This document shows, piece after piece, positions 15,282-24,106 of a stretch of 41,787 bases of DNA. Below the pieces are notes generated by a model. The model had not been told where the DNA came from and made no database searches. It saw only the letters and a program-made list of their open reading frames with translations. A program made the position numbers and the translations under genes. The DNA comes from Clostridiales bacterium (GTDB taxonomy: Bacteria; Bacillota; Clostridia; Lachnospirales; Lachnospiraceae). Location of the stretch: positions 1 through 41,787 of the forward strand of contig JAJQCB010000297.1 in NCBI GenBank assembly GCA_021203005.1. Reading direction: 5' to 3'. Each line of letters opens with the position of its first letter. The first letter of the stretch is position 1.

Positions 15282-17030
15282 TTAACGCTCATATTGACTC
15301 TCATAAAGTTTATAATAGAACCCCTCCTTTGCCAGCAGCTCCTCATGCGTTCCCTGCTCTATGATCTTTCCATCTTTCATCACGAGAATCCGGTCTGCAT
15401 TCTGGATCGTGGAGAGCCGGTGCGCCACGATAAAGCTGGTGCGGCCTTTCATCAGTTTCTCAAAGGCATCCTGGATACGCAGCTCTGTCCGCGTATCAAT
15501 GGAAGACGTCGCCTCATCCAGGATCAGCATGGGCGGATGGCAGAGCATAACCCGCGCAATGGAGAGCAGCTGCTTCTGCCCCTGGGACAGGCTGCCGCCA
15601 TCCTCACCGATCACCGTGTCATATCCCTGCGGCAGCCGGCGGATAAACCCATGTGCATAGGACGCTTTCGCCACCTCGACGACTTCCTCGTCCGTCGCGT
15701 CCGGCCGGCCCATCCGGATATTGTCACGGATGGTCCCCGCTTTCAGCCAGGTATCCTGAAGCACCATACCATAGTGCTCCCGCAGGCTCTTCCGGGTCAG
15801 ACGGCGGACATCATACTCTTCCACAGAAATGCTGCCGCCGTCCACATCATAAAACCGCATCAGCAGATTGATCAGCGTCGTCTTTCCGCAGCCGGTCGGT
15901 CCCACGATGGCAATGCGCTGCCCCGGTTTCACATCCAGATTCAGTTCCTCAATGAGATGCTGCGCCGGATCATAAGAAAAATCTACATTTTGCAGCTTTA
16001 CGCTTCCCTCGACCTGTGTGAGCTCCACCGCATCCTTATCATCCGGGATCTGCGGTTCCTCCTCAATCAGTTCAAAAATGCGTGCCGCACAGGCCAGGGC
16101 GTTCTGCAGCTCCGTGATCACGCCGGAAATCTCATTGAACGGTTTCGTATACTGGTTGGCATAGCTTAAGAAAGCAGAGAGCCCGCCCACTGTCATACCG
16201 CCGGAGACCACCGTAAGCGCGCCGGTCAGCGCCACCCCCGCATATACGATGCTGTTTACAAAGCGGGTGCACGGGTTTGTCAGGGAGGAAAAAAACGTCG
16301 CCTGCAGGGAACACTTTTCCAGCCGTTCATTGATCTCGTCAAAGCGCTCCTGCGCCTCATCCTCGTAAGAAAATGCCTGCACAACCTTCTGGTTTCCCAC
16401 CATCTCATCAATGAGCGCAGTCTGTTCCGCCCGGGTCTCCGACTGCAGTTTAAACATATCATAGGTATGCTTCGCAATAAAACGCGCCACCAGCAGAGAC
16501 AGCGGCGTCAGCCCCACAACCACCAGCGTGATCAGCGGGTGAATCGTCAACATGAAAATCAGCGTCCCCACGATGGTCACCACACCGGTGAACAGCTGGG
16601 TAAAGCCCATGAGCAGTCCATCCGCAAATTGATCCACGTCCGCAATGACGCGGCTGACAATGCCGCCATAAGAGTGGCTATCCAGAAACTTCAGCGGAAG
16701 AATCTGAATTTTTTCAAACGCCTGGTTCCGCACATCCCGGACCACCTGGTAGGTAATCCGGTTGTTGATCGTATTCATAATCCACTGGAGCACAGCCGTC
16801 GCCGCAGCAGCAATTCCAATCCGGATCAGAATTTTTAAAATACCCTCAAAATCCACCAGGCCCTGCGCAATAATCAGGTCAATCGCCCGCCCCACAAGGA
16901 CCGGAATATACAGGGTCAGCGCCACGGTCACCACCGCCAGGAGGATGGACGCCGCAATCCAGAAACGATAGGCGCCTATATATTGTAAAACTTTCTTCAA
17001 AGTGCCTGTCTGACCTCTCATCTTTTTCAT
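15282..17030 (-). CDS. ABC exporter half-transporter with consensus catalytic site
   Basis: A 582-residue type IV ABC exporter subunit: six membrane helices in residues 20-310, then a nucleotide-binding domain. Walker A is GPTGCGKTT, the Q-loop VLQDTWL follows, the signature is LSQGQKQ (not LSGGQ), and Walker B with the catalytic glutamate is LILDEATSSID. It overlaps the upstream exporter gene by four bases (ATGA), so the two form a heterodimer. In this pair the full catalytic site combines this subunit's Walker motifs with the partner's FSGGQ. Substrates of such pairs (BmrCD, TM287/288 type) are drugs, lipids or peptides and cannot be told from sequence. No regulator gene is adjacent. Confidence 0.93.
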   Translation of the reverse strand: MKKMRGQTGTLKKVLQYIGAYRFWIAASILLAVVTVALTLYIPVLVGRAIDLIIAQGLVDFEGILKILIRIGIAAAATAVLQWIMNTINNRITYQVVRDVRNQAFEKIQILPLKFLDSHSYGGIVSRVIADVDQFADGLLMGFTQLFTGVVTIVGTLIFMLTIHPLITLVVVGLTPLSLLVARFIAKHTYDMFKLQSETRAEQTALIDEMVGNQKVVQAFSYEDEAQERFDEINERLEKCSLQATFFSSLTNPCTRFVNSIVYAGVALTGALTVVSGGMTVGGLSAFLSYANQYTKPFNEISGVITELQNALACAARIFELIEEEPQIPDDKDAVELTQVEGSVKLQNVDFSYDPAQHLIEELNLDVKPGQRIAIVGPTGCGKTTLINLLMRFYDVDGGSISVEEYDVRRLTRKSLREHYGMVLQDTWLKAGTIRDNIRMGRPDATDEEVVEVAKASYAHGFIRRLPQGYDTVIGEDGGSLSQGQKQLLSIARVMLCHPPMLILDEATSSIDTRTELRIQDAFEKLMKGRTSFIVAHRLSTIQNADRILVMKDGKIIEQGTHEELLAKEGFYYKLYESQYER

Positions 17031-18904
17031 ACTGCAGGCACCTCCCCGTCAGATTTCCCAGAAGCATCATGAAACTGGGACTCATAGATTTCCCGGTACA
17101 CGCTGCAGGTATTTAACAAATCCCCATGGGTTCCGATACCCGCAACCTGCCCGTCATCCAGGACGACAATTTTATCCGCGTGCATAATGGATGAGGTTCT
17201 CTGGGAAACCAGAAACAGCGTCGGCTTCGGCTGCATAGCCGCGATGGCTTTCCGGAGCGCCGCGTCCGTGGCATAATCGAGCGCCGAGGAACTATCGTCC
17301 AAAATCAGTATCTCCGGGCGTCTCACCAACGCTCTCGCAATCGTGAGCCGCTGCCGCTGTCCGCCGGAAAAATTCCGTCCGCCCTGTTCCACCAGGCTGT
17401 CCAGTCCGTTCTCTTTTTTCTCTATAATCTCCGCAATCTGTGCCGTCTTAAGCGCGGCAATCATTTCTTTCTCCGCGGCGTCCCGCCTGCCCCACTGTAA
17501 GTTTTCCCTGATCGTACCTGCAAAAAGCACCGCTTTCTGCGGCACCACGCCGATCCGTCCGCGCAGGTCGTCCAGGCTGTAATCCCGGACATCCGCGCCG
17601 TCCACCAGCACCTGCCCCTTTTCGCAATCGTAAAATCGCGGGATCAGATTTACCAGAGAGGATTTGCCGGAGCCCGTGCCGCCGATCACGCCCACCGTCT
17701 CCCCCGGCTTCACAGCAAAATCAATGTCTGTGAGGGATTCGTCCGCAGCGTTGGGATAGCGAAGATGAGCATGGCGGAACTCTACCGCAAAACATTGTTT
17801 TTCGCCGACTGCGCTGCTATTTTCACTCTCTCCCCTGATTACCGCGCAGTCTTCTTCCGGTACAGTTTCCGACCTCGTTCCCGCTCCGCTTTCCGGTTCA
17901 CCGGGCTCATTCTGTTCCTTTACGCGCAGGTTGCTGCGCACCCCGTTTCCATCCGTCACCGTCGGCTCCACCTCCAGCACCGCCGCAATCCGGTTGCCGC
18001 AGGCGATGGAGCGCGTAAGGTTGATGATCATATTGGCCAGCTTCACCATCTCCGTCAGAATCTGCGCCATATAGTTGTACAGAGCGACAACCGCGCCCTG
18101 GGTCAGCAGGCCCATATCCACCCGGAGTGCCCCCACCCAGATCAGAGCGATGATCGCCGCATTGACAATGATATAGGTCAGAGGATTTAAAAGAGCGGAG
18201 ATACGGCCGACAAACTTCTGCATATCCGTCAGTTCCTGGTTTTTCTGTGAAAATTCCCGGACCTGCTCTTCTTCCTTACAGAACGCCCGCAGCACGCGGA
18301 CGCCGGTGAGATTCTCCCTGGTCAGCAGCATCACGCCATCCAGACGGCTCTGCACTTTCCGATACAGAGGAATACTGGCAAACATAATACCAAACACGAC
18401 CAGCGCCAGCGCCGGGATATCCACCGCAAAAACCAATGCGGCTTTGGAATCCACGGTAAACGCCATCACCATGGCGCCGACGATCACAAAGGGAGACCGC
18501 ATCAAAAGGCGCAATGTCAGATTCAGCCCCGACTGCACCTGGTTCATATCGCTGGTCATCCGCGTGATCAGCGTCGAGGTACCCTGTGTGTCCAATTCCG
18601 TGTAGGAAAGCTTCTGAATATGGAAAAAAAGCACCTGGCGCAGCTTTTTTACAAAGCCCACCGCAGCTTTCGCCGCAAAAAACTGCGCCGTGATGGAAAA
18701 AGCCAGGCCGACCGCGCCCAGCAAAACCAGGATACCCACCATGCGCAGAATATATCCCGTATCCCCTCCGGCGATTCCCACATCGATGATAGCGGCGACC
18801 ACCAGAGGAACAAAAAGCTCCAATGTCGCCTCCAGCAGCTTAAACAAAGGCGCCAGAATTGTCTCCTTTTTATATTCTTTCAGATAAACCAGCAGCTTTT
18901 TCAT
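17027..18904 (-). CDS. ABC exporter half-transporter with degenerate catalytic site
   Basis: The 625-residue partner of the downstream exporter subunit. Six membrane helices are followed by a nucleotide-binding domain with Walker A GGTGSGKSS, signature FSGGQRQ and Walker B LILDDSSSALD, in which the catalytic glutamate is replaced by aspartate. That marks the degenerate, slow site of a heterodimeric exporter. An unusual Glu/Ser/Gly-rich linker of about 55 residues (roughly 325-380) joins the membrane and nucleotide-binding parts; standard exporters have about 15 residues there. A GGGAG site lies five bases before the ATG. It is the first gene of a two-gene operon. Confidence 0.93.
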   Translation of the reverse strand: MKKLLVYLKEYKKETILAPLFKLLEATLELFVPLVVAAIIDVGIAGGDTGYILRMVGILVLLGAVGLAFSITAQFFAAKAAVGFVKKLRQVLFFHIQKLSYTELDTQGTSTLITRMTSDMNQVQSGLNLTLRLLMRSPFVIVGAMVMAFTVDSKAALVFAVDIPALALVVFGIMFASIPLYRKVQSRLDGVMLLTRENLTGVRVLRAFCKEEEQVREFSQKNQELTDMQKFVGRISALLNPLTYIIVNAAIIALIWVGALRVDMGLLTQGAVVALYNYMAQILTEMVKLANMIINLTRSIACGNRIAAVLEVEPTVTDGNGVRSNLRVKEQNEPGEPESGAGTRSETVPEEDCAVIRGESENSSAVGEKQCFAVEFRHAHLRYPNAADESLTDIDFAVKPGETVGVIGGTGSGKSSLVNLIPRFYDCEKGQVLVDGADVRDYSLDDLRGRIGVVPQKAVLFAGTIRENLQWGRRDAAEKEMIAALKTAQIAEIIEKKENGLDSLVEQGGRNFSGGQRQRLTIARALVRRPEILILDDSSSALDYATDAALRKAIAAMQPKPTLFLVSQRTSSIMHADKIVVLDDGQVAGIGTHGDLLNTCSVYREIYESQFHDASGKSDGEVPAV

Positions 18905-19035
18905 AGATACTCCCTGTAATCCAATGCATTGAAAATTCGATTGTCCTGTGTTGATACACGATATTTACAGCAAAATTCAAATACGATTTTATGCGGCGCT
19001 CACATTCGAATGATATTTAGTATGCCCTCTGCCGC

Positions 19036-19087
19036 ACAGAAAAAACCCTGCCGCACTCATTCACTACAGAATCGATGCTGCAGGGTT
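19036..19087 (-). terminator. Terminator of the methylglyoxal synthase-like gene
   Basis: An 8-bp stem (AACCCTGC/GCAGGGTT) with a 28-base loop, followed on the minus strand by TTTTTTCTG. It lies 30 bases past the gene's stop codon and separates it from the ABC exporter operon. Confidence 0.65.
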
Positions 19088-19117
19088 CTCTTCATTCATA
19101 CGCCCAATCCTCTCACT

Positions 19118-19513
19118 CTATTTGTACATCTCGCGCCAGTCCAGATCACCGCGATCCAGAGCCAGCACCATAATCTCCGCCGTCGCCAGATTCGTAGCCA
19201 GCGGTATATTGTGGAGATCGCACTGCTTCTGAATATTCGCAATCGCGATATCATGGGAATTTGTCGACATCGGATCATTCAGGAAAATGACGAGATCGAT
19301 GATATTGCTCTCGATATCCGCGGTCAGCTGCTGCACGCCGCCAAGCGGCCCGGGAAGATATTTCCGAACCGTCATATTTGTGACTTCCTCAATCAGCCTC
19401 CCGGTCGTGCCTGTCGCATATAATGTATTTCTGCCAAGTATCCCGCGGTACGCGATACAAAAATTCTGCATGAGTTTCTTTTTTGATTCATGTGCAATCA
19501 GTCCGATATTCAT
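19118..19513 (-). CDS. mgsA: Methylglyoxal synthase homologue lacking key aspartates
   Basis: Methylglyoxal synthase turns dihydroxyacetone phosphate into methylglyoxal and phosphate, a bypass of lower glycolysis. The 131 residues align end to end with the family: IAHESKKK, the phosphate loop YATGTTG (32-38), PLGG-x-QQ (57-62), FLNDP (77-81) and NIPLATNLATAE. Two acidic residues known to matter in E. coli are changed: the catalytic base D71 of GGDQQ is V60 here, and D101 of PHDPD is A90. H19, K23, D91 and H98 are retained. It may be inactive, altered, or a phosphate-sensing relative. The start has a GGGAGGGG site. Confidence 0.85.
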   Translation of the reverse strand: MNIGLIAHESKKKLMQNFCIAYRGILGRNTLYATGTTGRLIEEVTNMTVRKYLPGPLGGVQQLTADIESNIIDLVIFLNDPMSTNSHDIAIANIQKQCDLHNIPLATNLATAEIMVLALDRGDLDWREMYK

Positions 19514-19781
19514 GTGCGCCCCTCCCCAAAAGCCGTATGCTTAAGTGTCATACTCCAAGAGACCTGTACGATGACTATTCCTCACACGACACTACCGAAA
19601 TAACCTGCCAAATCCATATTAACGTAATTTTTCAGTCAGCGCAAGTGAAAATATACAAAAAGCACAATTTTTTTTCCATGCATATATTACAAATCTTCAC
19701 AAAAGACACGATATCCCTGCTTTTGCGACAGATTTTTGTTCTCAGATAAAGGACAAACCCTTCCCCTGTCAAAACAGTATT
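19514..19781. other. Gap between beta-CASP nuclease and mgsA-like gene
   Basis: No gene is seen. Weak promoter candidates on the minus strand are TTGACA followed 16 bases on by TTTATC near the nuclease stop, and TTGCGC followed 17 bases on by TAATAT nearer mgsA. Neither is convincing, and no terminator hairpin with a U tail was found. Confidence 0.4.
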
Positions 19782-21386
19782 CTATCGATCCCACTTATCA
19801 CAGAGCGCGTTAATCTGATCTGCAAATTTCGCCAGGTCCTTATTGCTGCCCTCCTTATTCTTGTGGATGACAGCCAGCAGGCGCTGTCCTGCAGCAAGAA
19901 GACGATCAAATACAGAGGAAACGCCCTTCTTCTTCGCCGCAGTCTTCTTTTCTGCACGCTTTCTGCTGCCGAGAACCACACAGGCATTCTGCACCAGATC
20001 ATAGGAATCCCCACTGTAAGGTGCGATTGCCGGCGCGCCGGTGACCTCCGTCAGATGAGCCGCAAACTCGTCCGTCACAGCATCCTCTCCGTGCACCACG
20101 AAAATCTGCTTCGGCTTTTCCGGCATTCCCTGTACCCAGGCGGTAAGATGGTTCCGGTCCGCATGGCCGCTGATGCCCGGCAGATTCAGGATCTGCGCGC
20201 GCACCTGCACCGTCTCGCCGAACAGCTTTACCTCCGTCGCGCCGTTTAACAGGCTGTGTCCCAGCGTCCCCGGCACCTGGTAACCCACAAAGACAATGGT
20301 ACACTCCTCCCGCCAGAGGTTATGTTTTAAATGGTGACGGATCCGTCCTGCCTCGCACATGCCGGACGCGGAAATGATCACTTTCGGCTTTTTGTCAAAA
20401 TTGATTGCCTTGGAGTCCTCGCTCGTCACGGATTTGACCAGACCCGGAAACTGGATCGGATTAATCCCCTGCTGTATCATCGCCAGATCTTCCGCGCGGA
20501 AACACTCGCTGACATTTTCATTGAAAATATTGGTTGCTTCCACGGAAAGCGGGCTGTCCATATAAACCTCAAATCCCGGAAAAGCAGGCAGCATATTGTT
20601 CTGCTTGATCTTTCTCAGGTAATACAGCATCTCCTGCGTCCGCCCCACGGAAAAGGCCGGTATCACGACATTGCCGCCGCGGGAAAAGGTAGCCGCCAGC
20701 ACCTTCGCCAGCTCCGTGGCATAGTCGGGCGGCACCGTGTGCAGCCGGTCGCCGTAGGTGGATTCGATAATCAGATAATCCGCCGCGCCCGGCTTCTCCG
20801 GGTCGCGGATCAGCGCCCGGTTCCCGTTTCCGAGGTCGCCGGAGAAAATCAGCTTCCGGCTCTCTTTGCCCTCCGTCACGCGAATCTCAATAAAAGAGGA
20901 GCCAAGCAGATGCCCGGCATCCTTAAAGCACGCTTCCAGACCCTCGCAGACCCGGATTTTCCGGTCGTACGGACAGGGCACAAAATGCTGCAGCACGCCC
21001 TCCGCATCCGCCACGGAATACATCGGCACGACTTCCGGGCGGCCCGCACGCTGCGCCTTGCGGTTCTTCCATTCCGCCTCCGATTCCTGAATGTGGGCAC
21101 TATCCTTCAACATAATGGCGCACAGCTGCGTCGTCGCATTGGTCGCGTAAACTTTTCCCCGAAAACCTCTCGCGTACAACAGCGGCAGCAGACCGGAGTG
21201 ATCAATGTGCGCGTGCGTGATAAAGACATAATCGATGGAAGCCGCGTTGACCGGGATCTCCTGATTCTCATAGATGTCAGCCCCCTGCTCCATCCCGCAG
21301 TCAATCAGAATATGCTGATCGGCAAATTCTAAAAAGTGGCAGCTGCCCGTCACTTCGTGGGCGGCGCCGATAAAAGTTAGTTTCAT
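19782..21386 (-). CDS. MBL-fold beta-CASP ribonuclease (CPSF-like)
   Basis: A 534-residue metallo-beta-lactamase-fold nuclease of the beta-CASP class, which cuts or trims RNA in the cytoplasm. The metal motif H-x-H-x-D-H is at 58-63 (THAHIDHSG), with further ligands in KDAGHLLGSS and FSGDLG. The beta-CASP insert starts near residue 190, with the conserved IPAFSVGRTQEMLYYL, ISASGMCEAGRI and SGHADR motifs. The C-terminal 70 residues form a lysine-rich extension and a helical tail. The start at 21386 follows an AAGGAGGG site; the open frame runs on upstream through a large hairpin to 21527, which is not coding. It resembles YSH1-type MBL proteins more than RNase J. Confidence 0.9.
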   Translation of the reverse strand: MKLTFIGAAHEVTGSCHFLEFADQHILIDCGMEQGADIYENQEIPVNAASIDYVFITHAHIDHSGLLPLLYARGFRGKVYATNATTQLCAIMLKDSAHIQESEAEWKNRKAQRAGRPEVVPMYSVADAEGVLQHFVPCPYDRKIRVCEGLEACFKDAGHLLGSSFIEIRVTEGKESRKLIFSGDLGNGNRALIRDPEKPGAADYLIIESTYGDRLHTVPPDYATELAKVLAATFSRGGNVVIPAFSVGRTQEMLYYLRKIKQNNMLPAFPGFEVYMDSPLSVEATNIFNENVSECFRAEDLAMIQQGINPIQFPGLVKSVTSEDSKAINFDKKPKVIISASGMCEAGRIRHHLKHNLWREECTIVFVGYQVPGTLGHSLLNGATEVKLFGETVQVRAQILNLPGISGHADRNHLTAWVQGMPEKPKQIFVVHGEDAVTDEFAAHLTEVTGAPAIAPYSGDSYDLVQNACVVLGSRKRAEKKTAAKKKGVSSVFDRLLAAGQRLLAVIHKNKEGSNKDLAKFADQINALCDKWDR

Positions 21387-21404
21387 ACCTTCCCTCCTTT
21401 TGGC

Positions 21405-21536
21405 TGGGGGATTGTGAGACTCATTCATTGCATGGTCAAAAGAAACGAATCCAACCAGGGCACATCTAAGCGCCCTTCTTTGGATTGTTTCTTTTTCCCA
21501 TGCATTATAAAATAGGTTGAGTCTCACAATCCCCCA
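21405..21536. repeat. 132-bp long-hairpin element with 19-bp terminal inverted repeats
   Basis: Perfect ends TGGGGGATTGTGAGACTCA (21405-21423) and its reverse complement (21518-21536). The interior pairs further: TGCATGG with CCATGCA, AAAAGAAAC with GTTTCTTTT, AATCCAA with TTGGATT (one bulged G), and GGGC with GCCC around a 10-base loop. About 46 bp pair in all. No target-site duplication is visible. It could be a MITE-like insertion or a structured leader. It ends 18 bases before the start codon of the beta-CASP nuclease. Confidence 0.85.
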
Positions 21537-21684
21537 AATTTACGTTCTCGCAACATATACAACACAATCCTTTCAGGCACCACCAGGCTACACATGCTTC
21601 TGCACTTACACTATCTATGCACAAAGTAAGTATGTATATTCGGATCACTTTGGGACTGCAAAACCATAAGCCATCCTCTGGCAA
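21505..21684 (-). CDS. Possible 59-residue Cys-rich small protein (TTG start)
   Basis: A consensus AAGGAGG overlaps the stop codon of the AAA+ ATPase gene and lies six bases before a TTG. The frame from that TTG runs 59 residues and contains nine cysteines (for example GLCCICCENV), ending inside the hairpin element. No homologue is recognised. It may be a real coupled small gene, or the remains of a gene displaced by the hairpin. The strong ribosome binding site is the only real support. Confidence 0.25.
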   Translation of the reverse strand: MPEDGLWFCSPKVIRIYILTLCIDSVSAEACVAWWCLKGLCCICCENVNLGDCETQPIL

Positions 21685-21695
21685 AATGTACCTCC

Positions 21696-23006
21696 TTACA
21701 GGCAGTAGGTACCCTCCAGATAATTCACAAACTGCTGCGCCGTGCGCCCGGAGATGCCGCCGTGGGCGAGCTCCCACTTGTTGGCCTCGGCCTTTAGTTC
21801 CTCATCGGAGAGGGTGATGCCCGCCCGGCGGGCAAGCTGAATGACGATATCAAAATATTCCTTCTGGCTCGGCCTGGAATAATTGATCGTGACGCCGAAG
21901 CGATTGACCAGCGAAAGTTTTTCCTGCATGGTGTCGGAGCGGTGCAGCCCGTTCTCCTGCTCCATATCGCTGCGGTCGTTCCAGGTCTCCCGGATCAGAT
22001 GGCGGCGGTTGGATGTCGCGTAGATCAGCACATTATCCGGCTTCGTCTCCACGCCGCCCTCTATCACCGCCTTCAAGAATTTATACTCAATCTCAAACTC
22101 CTCGAAAGAGAGATCATCCATATAAATGATAAACTTATAATTTCGATTCTTGACCGCTGCGATGACGTTGGAAAGATCCTGAAACTGATGCTTGTAAATC
22201 TCGATCATACGGAGACCGTCGGGATAAAATTCGTTGACGATCGCCTTGATACTCGTCGATTTTCCGGTGCCGCTGTCGCCGAAGAGCAGGACATTGTTCG
22301 CCTTTCTTCCGCTGACAAACGCCTCCGTGTTATCCACCAGCTTCTTTTTCTGGATCTCATATCCGACGAGGTCGTCCAGCATGACTTTTTCCATATTGTT
22401 AATCGGAAGGAACCGCAGTCCGTCCGCCCCGCTGCCGGAGATCCGGAACGCCTTATTCAGACCGAACATTCCCACGCCGTAATCCCGGTAAAACCCGGTG
22501 ACGGCATTAAAAAATCCCTGTACATCCGCCGCCTCCTCCAGCTTCCGGCTCAGCTCCTGCACTTTCTCGCTGACATTTTTGTTGTACATCAGCTCTTTTT
22601 TCGCAATCGCATGGTAATCCGAGATCTGTGTAAAACAATCTATATCCAATGCCATCTCAATCGCAGAAAAATCATAGTCGAACAGCGCTTTGATCGCGGC
22701 AAAATCGTTGTACGCGAAATGATTGACGCTCCCCTCATTGGCCCCGATCTTCTCACAGGTGATGCTGAACGGATTCTCGTTCGTGATCATAAAATACGCC
22801 AGATAATTGTGCCAGAGATTCTTATCAAAACCGTAATCCGTCGCGATCGTCAGCAACCGTTTGATCTGCGTATATACCCGGCGCGTCAGCACCGCCCGGT
22901 CTGCCGTCCCCGCCTCAAAATCACGAAAAATCTCCCCCATCTGATACAGGAGGCTGTCCTCCGGGATATCCCCATACATGATTAACTTTGCAATTTCCTG
23001 ATACAT
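21696..23006 (-). CDS. DUF815-family AAA+ ATPase
   Basis: A 436-residue cytoplasmic ATPase of the DUF815 group. The N-terminal 200 residues are helical and lack a known domain. The AAA+ core starts with [20 protein letters not shown], then Walker A GDSGTGKS (243-250), Walker [12 protein letters not shown], and a sensor segment [15 protein letters not shown]. The C-terminal part holds the arginine-rich lid ([14 protein letters not shown]). The family is broadly conserved in bacteria, but its role is not well defined; some authors suggest a chaperone-like or loader activity. An AAAGGAT site precedes the start. It shares the strand with the beta-CASP nuclease gene, 309 bases downstream. Confidence 0.88.
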   Translation of the reverse strand: MYQEIAKLIMYGDIPEDSLLYQMGEIFRDFEAGTADRAVLTRRVYTQIKRLLTIATDYGFDKNLWHNYLAYFMITNENPFSITCEKIGANEGSVNHFAYNDFAAIKALFDYDFSAIEMALDIDCFTQISDYHAIAKKELMYNKNVSEKVQELSRKLEEAADVQGFFNAVTGFYRDYGVGMFGLNKAFRISGSGADGLRFLPINNMEKVMLDDLVGYEIQKKKLVDNTEAFVSGRKANNVLLFGDSGTGKSTSIKAIVNEFYPDGLRMIEIYKHQFQDLSNVIAAVKNRNYKFIIYMDDLSFEEFEIEYKFLKAVIEGGVETKPDNVLIYATSNRRHLIRETWNDRSDMEQENGLHRSDTMQEKLSLVNRFGVTINYSRPSQKEYFDIVIQLARRAGITLSDEELKAEANKWELAHGGISGRTAQQFVNYLEGTYCL

Positions 23007-23073
23007 GACACAAATCCTTTCATTTCCATTCCAATACTGTCTTTCCTTTTCAAAGCAGCCAGACTTTACTCCA

Positions 23074-23541
23074 TCAGGTTACCCTGTACTCTACTGTTCC
23101 CTCCAGAAAAGCAAGCAGTATATTCTGCGGGGCATCGTAATAAAAGCTGCTGTTATAATCATCAATCTTTTCACTGACAAAAGAATGATAAGCTTCCATC
23201 AGTGCATCCACCACGGGAACCTGCTTCTCTTGCGAAATACCGAGTATCAGTCTTTTATATACTTTACCGATATCCCAGTGGCTCGGAACCGCATATTTTG
23301 CTTTCGCAACATTATCAAAAGAACCTTCTTTGATTCCCGCAGTATCGATCAGATCGTCGCTCACCTGATCGATATTATCACTGTGATAAACATCCGCCAG
23401 ATTATAAATTCTGGAAATCGTATCTTTTCCCAGTGCATCCACAACATCCGCACGCTTATTTTTCGTCTTCCTGGCAATATAGTCAATCAGGCTGCAGGTA
23501 AAAAACAAATCATTGCTTTTCTTTTCTTCCCGTCCTGTCAT
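23074..23541 (-). CDS. DUF3791-like protein, putative antitoxin partner
   Basis: A 155-residue protein whose N-terminal half (about 10-75: [26 protein letters not shown] and onward to the DQVSDDLI segment) resembles DUF3791, a small helical family found next to DUF3990 genes. The second half (about 90-150: [23 protein letters not shown], then [11 protein letters not shown]) looks like a second small helical domain that I have seen in similar loci but cannot name. It overlaps the DUF3990 gene stop by four bases, so it is translated right after it. The layout suggests that it neutralises its neighbour. Function is inferred from context only. Confidence 0.65.
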   Translation of the reverse strand: MTGREEKKSNDLFFTCSLIDYIARKTKNKRADVVDALGKDTISRIYNLADVYHSDNIDQVSDDLIDTAGIKEGSFDNVAKAKYAVPSHWDIGKVYKRLILGISQEKQVPVVDALMEAYHSFVSEKIDDYNSSFYYDAPQNILLAFLEGTVEYRVT

Positions 23542-24005
23542 CCTGCAGACACCTCCTCACTCGAAACGTATTCCAGACATCGCAATGCTTCTTCCGTACA
23601 AAAACAGATCTGATGCGTCGGATACTTAAACTTTGCAAGCGACCAGAACTGATCTCTGGTTATAATTCCATCTATATAGTCAGAAATATAGTTATAAATC
23701 TGATCATTTGCCATAGCGCCTATCACCATATCATAGTCATGCGGTTCTCCATTCCGGCAGGCTATGATAAAATCCAGCCACTCCTCCGTCATATCCGTAA
23801 ATTCCAGAATATTTAATCCGGTATCCATCCGCACGGTATAAGTGCAAAGCATTGGCGTATCATATCTTCTCGCCCAGCGCTCCGCCTGTTCTCGGATAAC
23901 CGTGCAGTAAAATCCCGGACCGAAATCTTTCGTGTTTCTTCTATTTATAATCTTTGGATGCATCACGGCCATATAACTGCCATGGTAAACCGTCATTTTC
24001 CCCAT
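23538..24005 (-). CDS. DUF3990 protein, putative ADP-ribosyltransferase-fold toxin
   Basis: A 155-residue protein of the DUF3990 family, which is related to ADP-ribosyltransferases. The N-terminus shows the VYHGSY strand with H8, then the DFGPGFYCT segment with Y33 followed by the helix REQAERWARRY, matching the first two positions of an H-Y-E style active site. The third position could be a Glu near QICFCTEEAL close to the C-terminus. The start is ATG 24005, seven bases after GAGGAG; a TTG further upstream would include the binding site. It has its own promoter and is followed by an overlapping DUF3791-like gene, the order of a toxin-antitoxin pair. Confidence 0.75.
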   Translation of the reverse strand: MGKMTVYHGSYMAVMHPKIINRRNTKDFGPGFYCTVIREQAERWARRYDTPMLCTYTVRMDTGLNILEFTDMTEEWLDFIIACRNGEPHDYDMVIGAMANDQIYNYISDYIDGIITRDQFWSLAKFKYPTHQICFCTEEALRCLEYVSSEEVSAG

Positions 24006-24038
24006 CTGAACACTCCTCAATGAAAAATCTATGAGATC

Positions 24039-24067
24039 ATTATAAAATACTGCAAGGATAAAAACAA
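24039..24067 (-). promoter_or_regulatory. Promoter of the DUF3990/DUF3791 pair
   Basis: TATAAT (24039-24044) and TTGTTT (24062-24067) are 17 bases apart on the minus strand. The start would be near 24032, giving a leader of about 27 bases. Confidence 0.6.
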
Positions 24068-24106
24068 GGTTGATTTAACTTGCTGCAAACCATAAATGCA
24101 AGACAG

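Noticed and set aside
20331-21332. Plus-strand open frame of 333 codons opposite the beta-CASP nuclease
   Set aside because: Antisense shadow of a conserved gene, without recognisable motifs or a start signal.
21942-22985. Plus-strand open frame of 347 codons opposite the DUF815 ATPase
   Set aside because: Antisense shadow; the minus strand encodes Walker A and B motifs.
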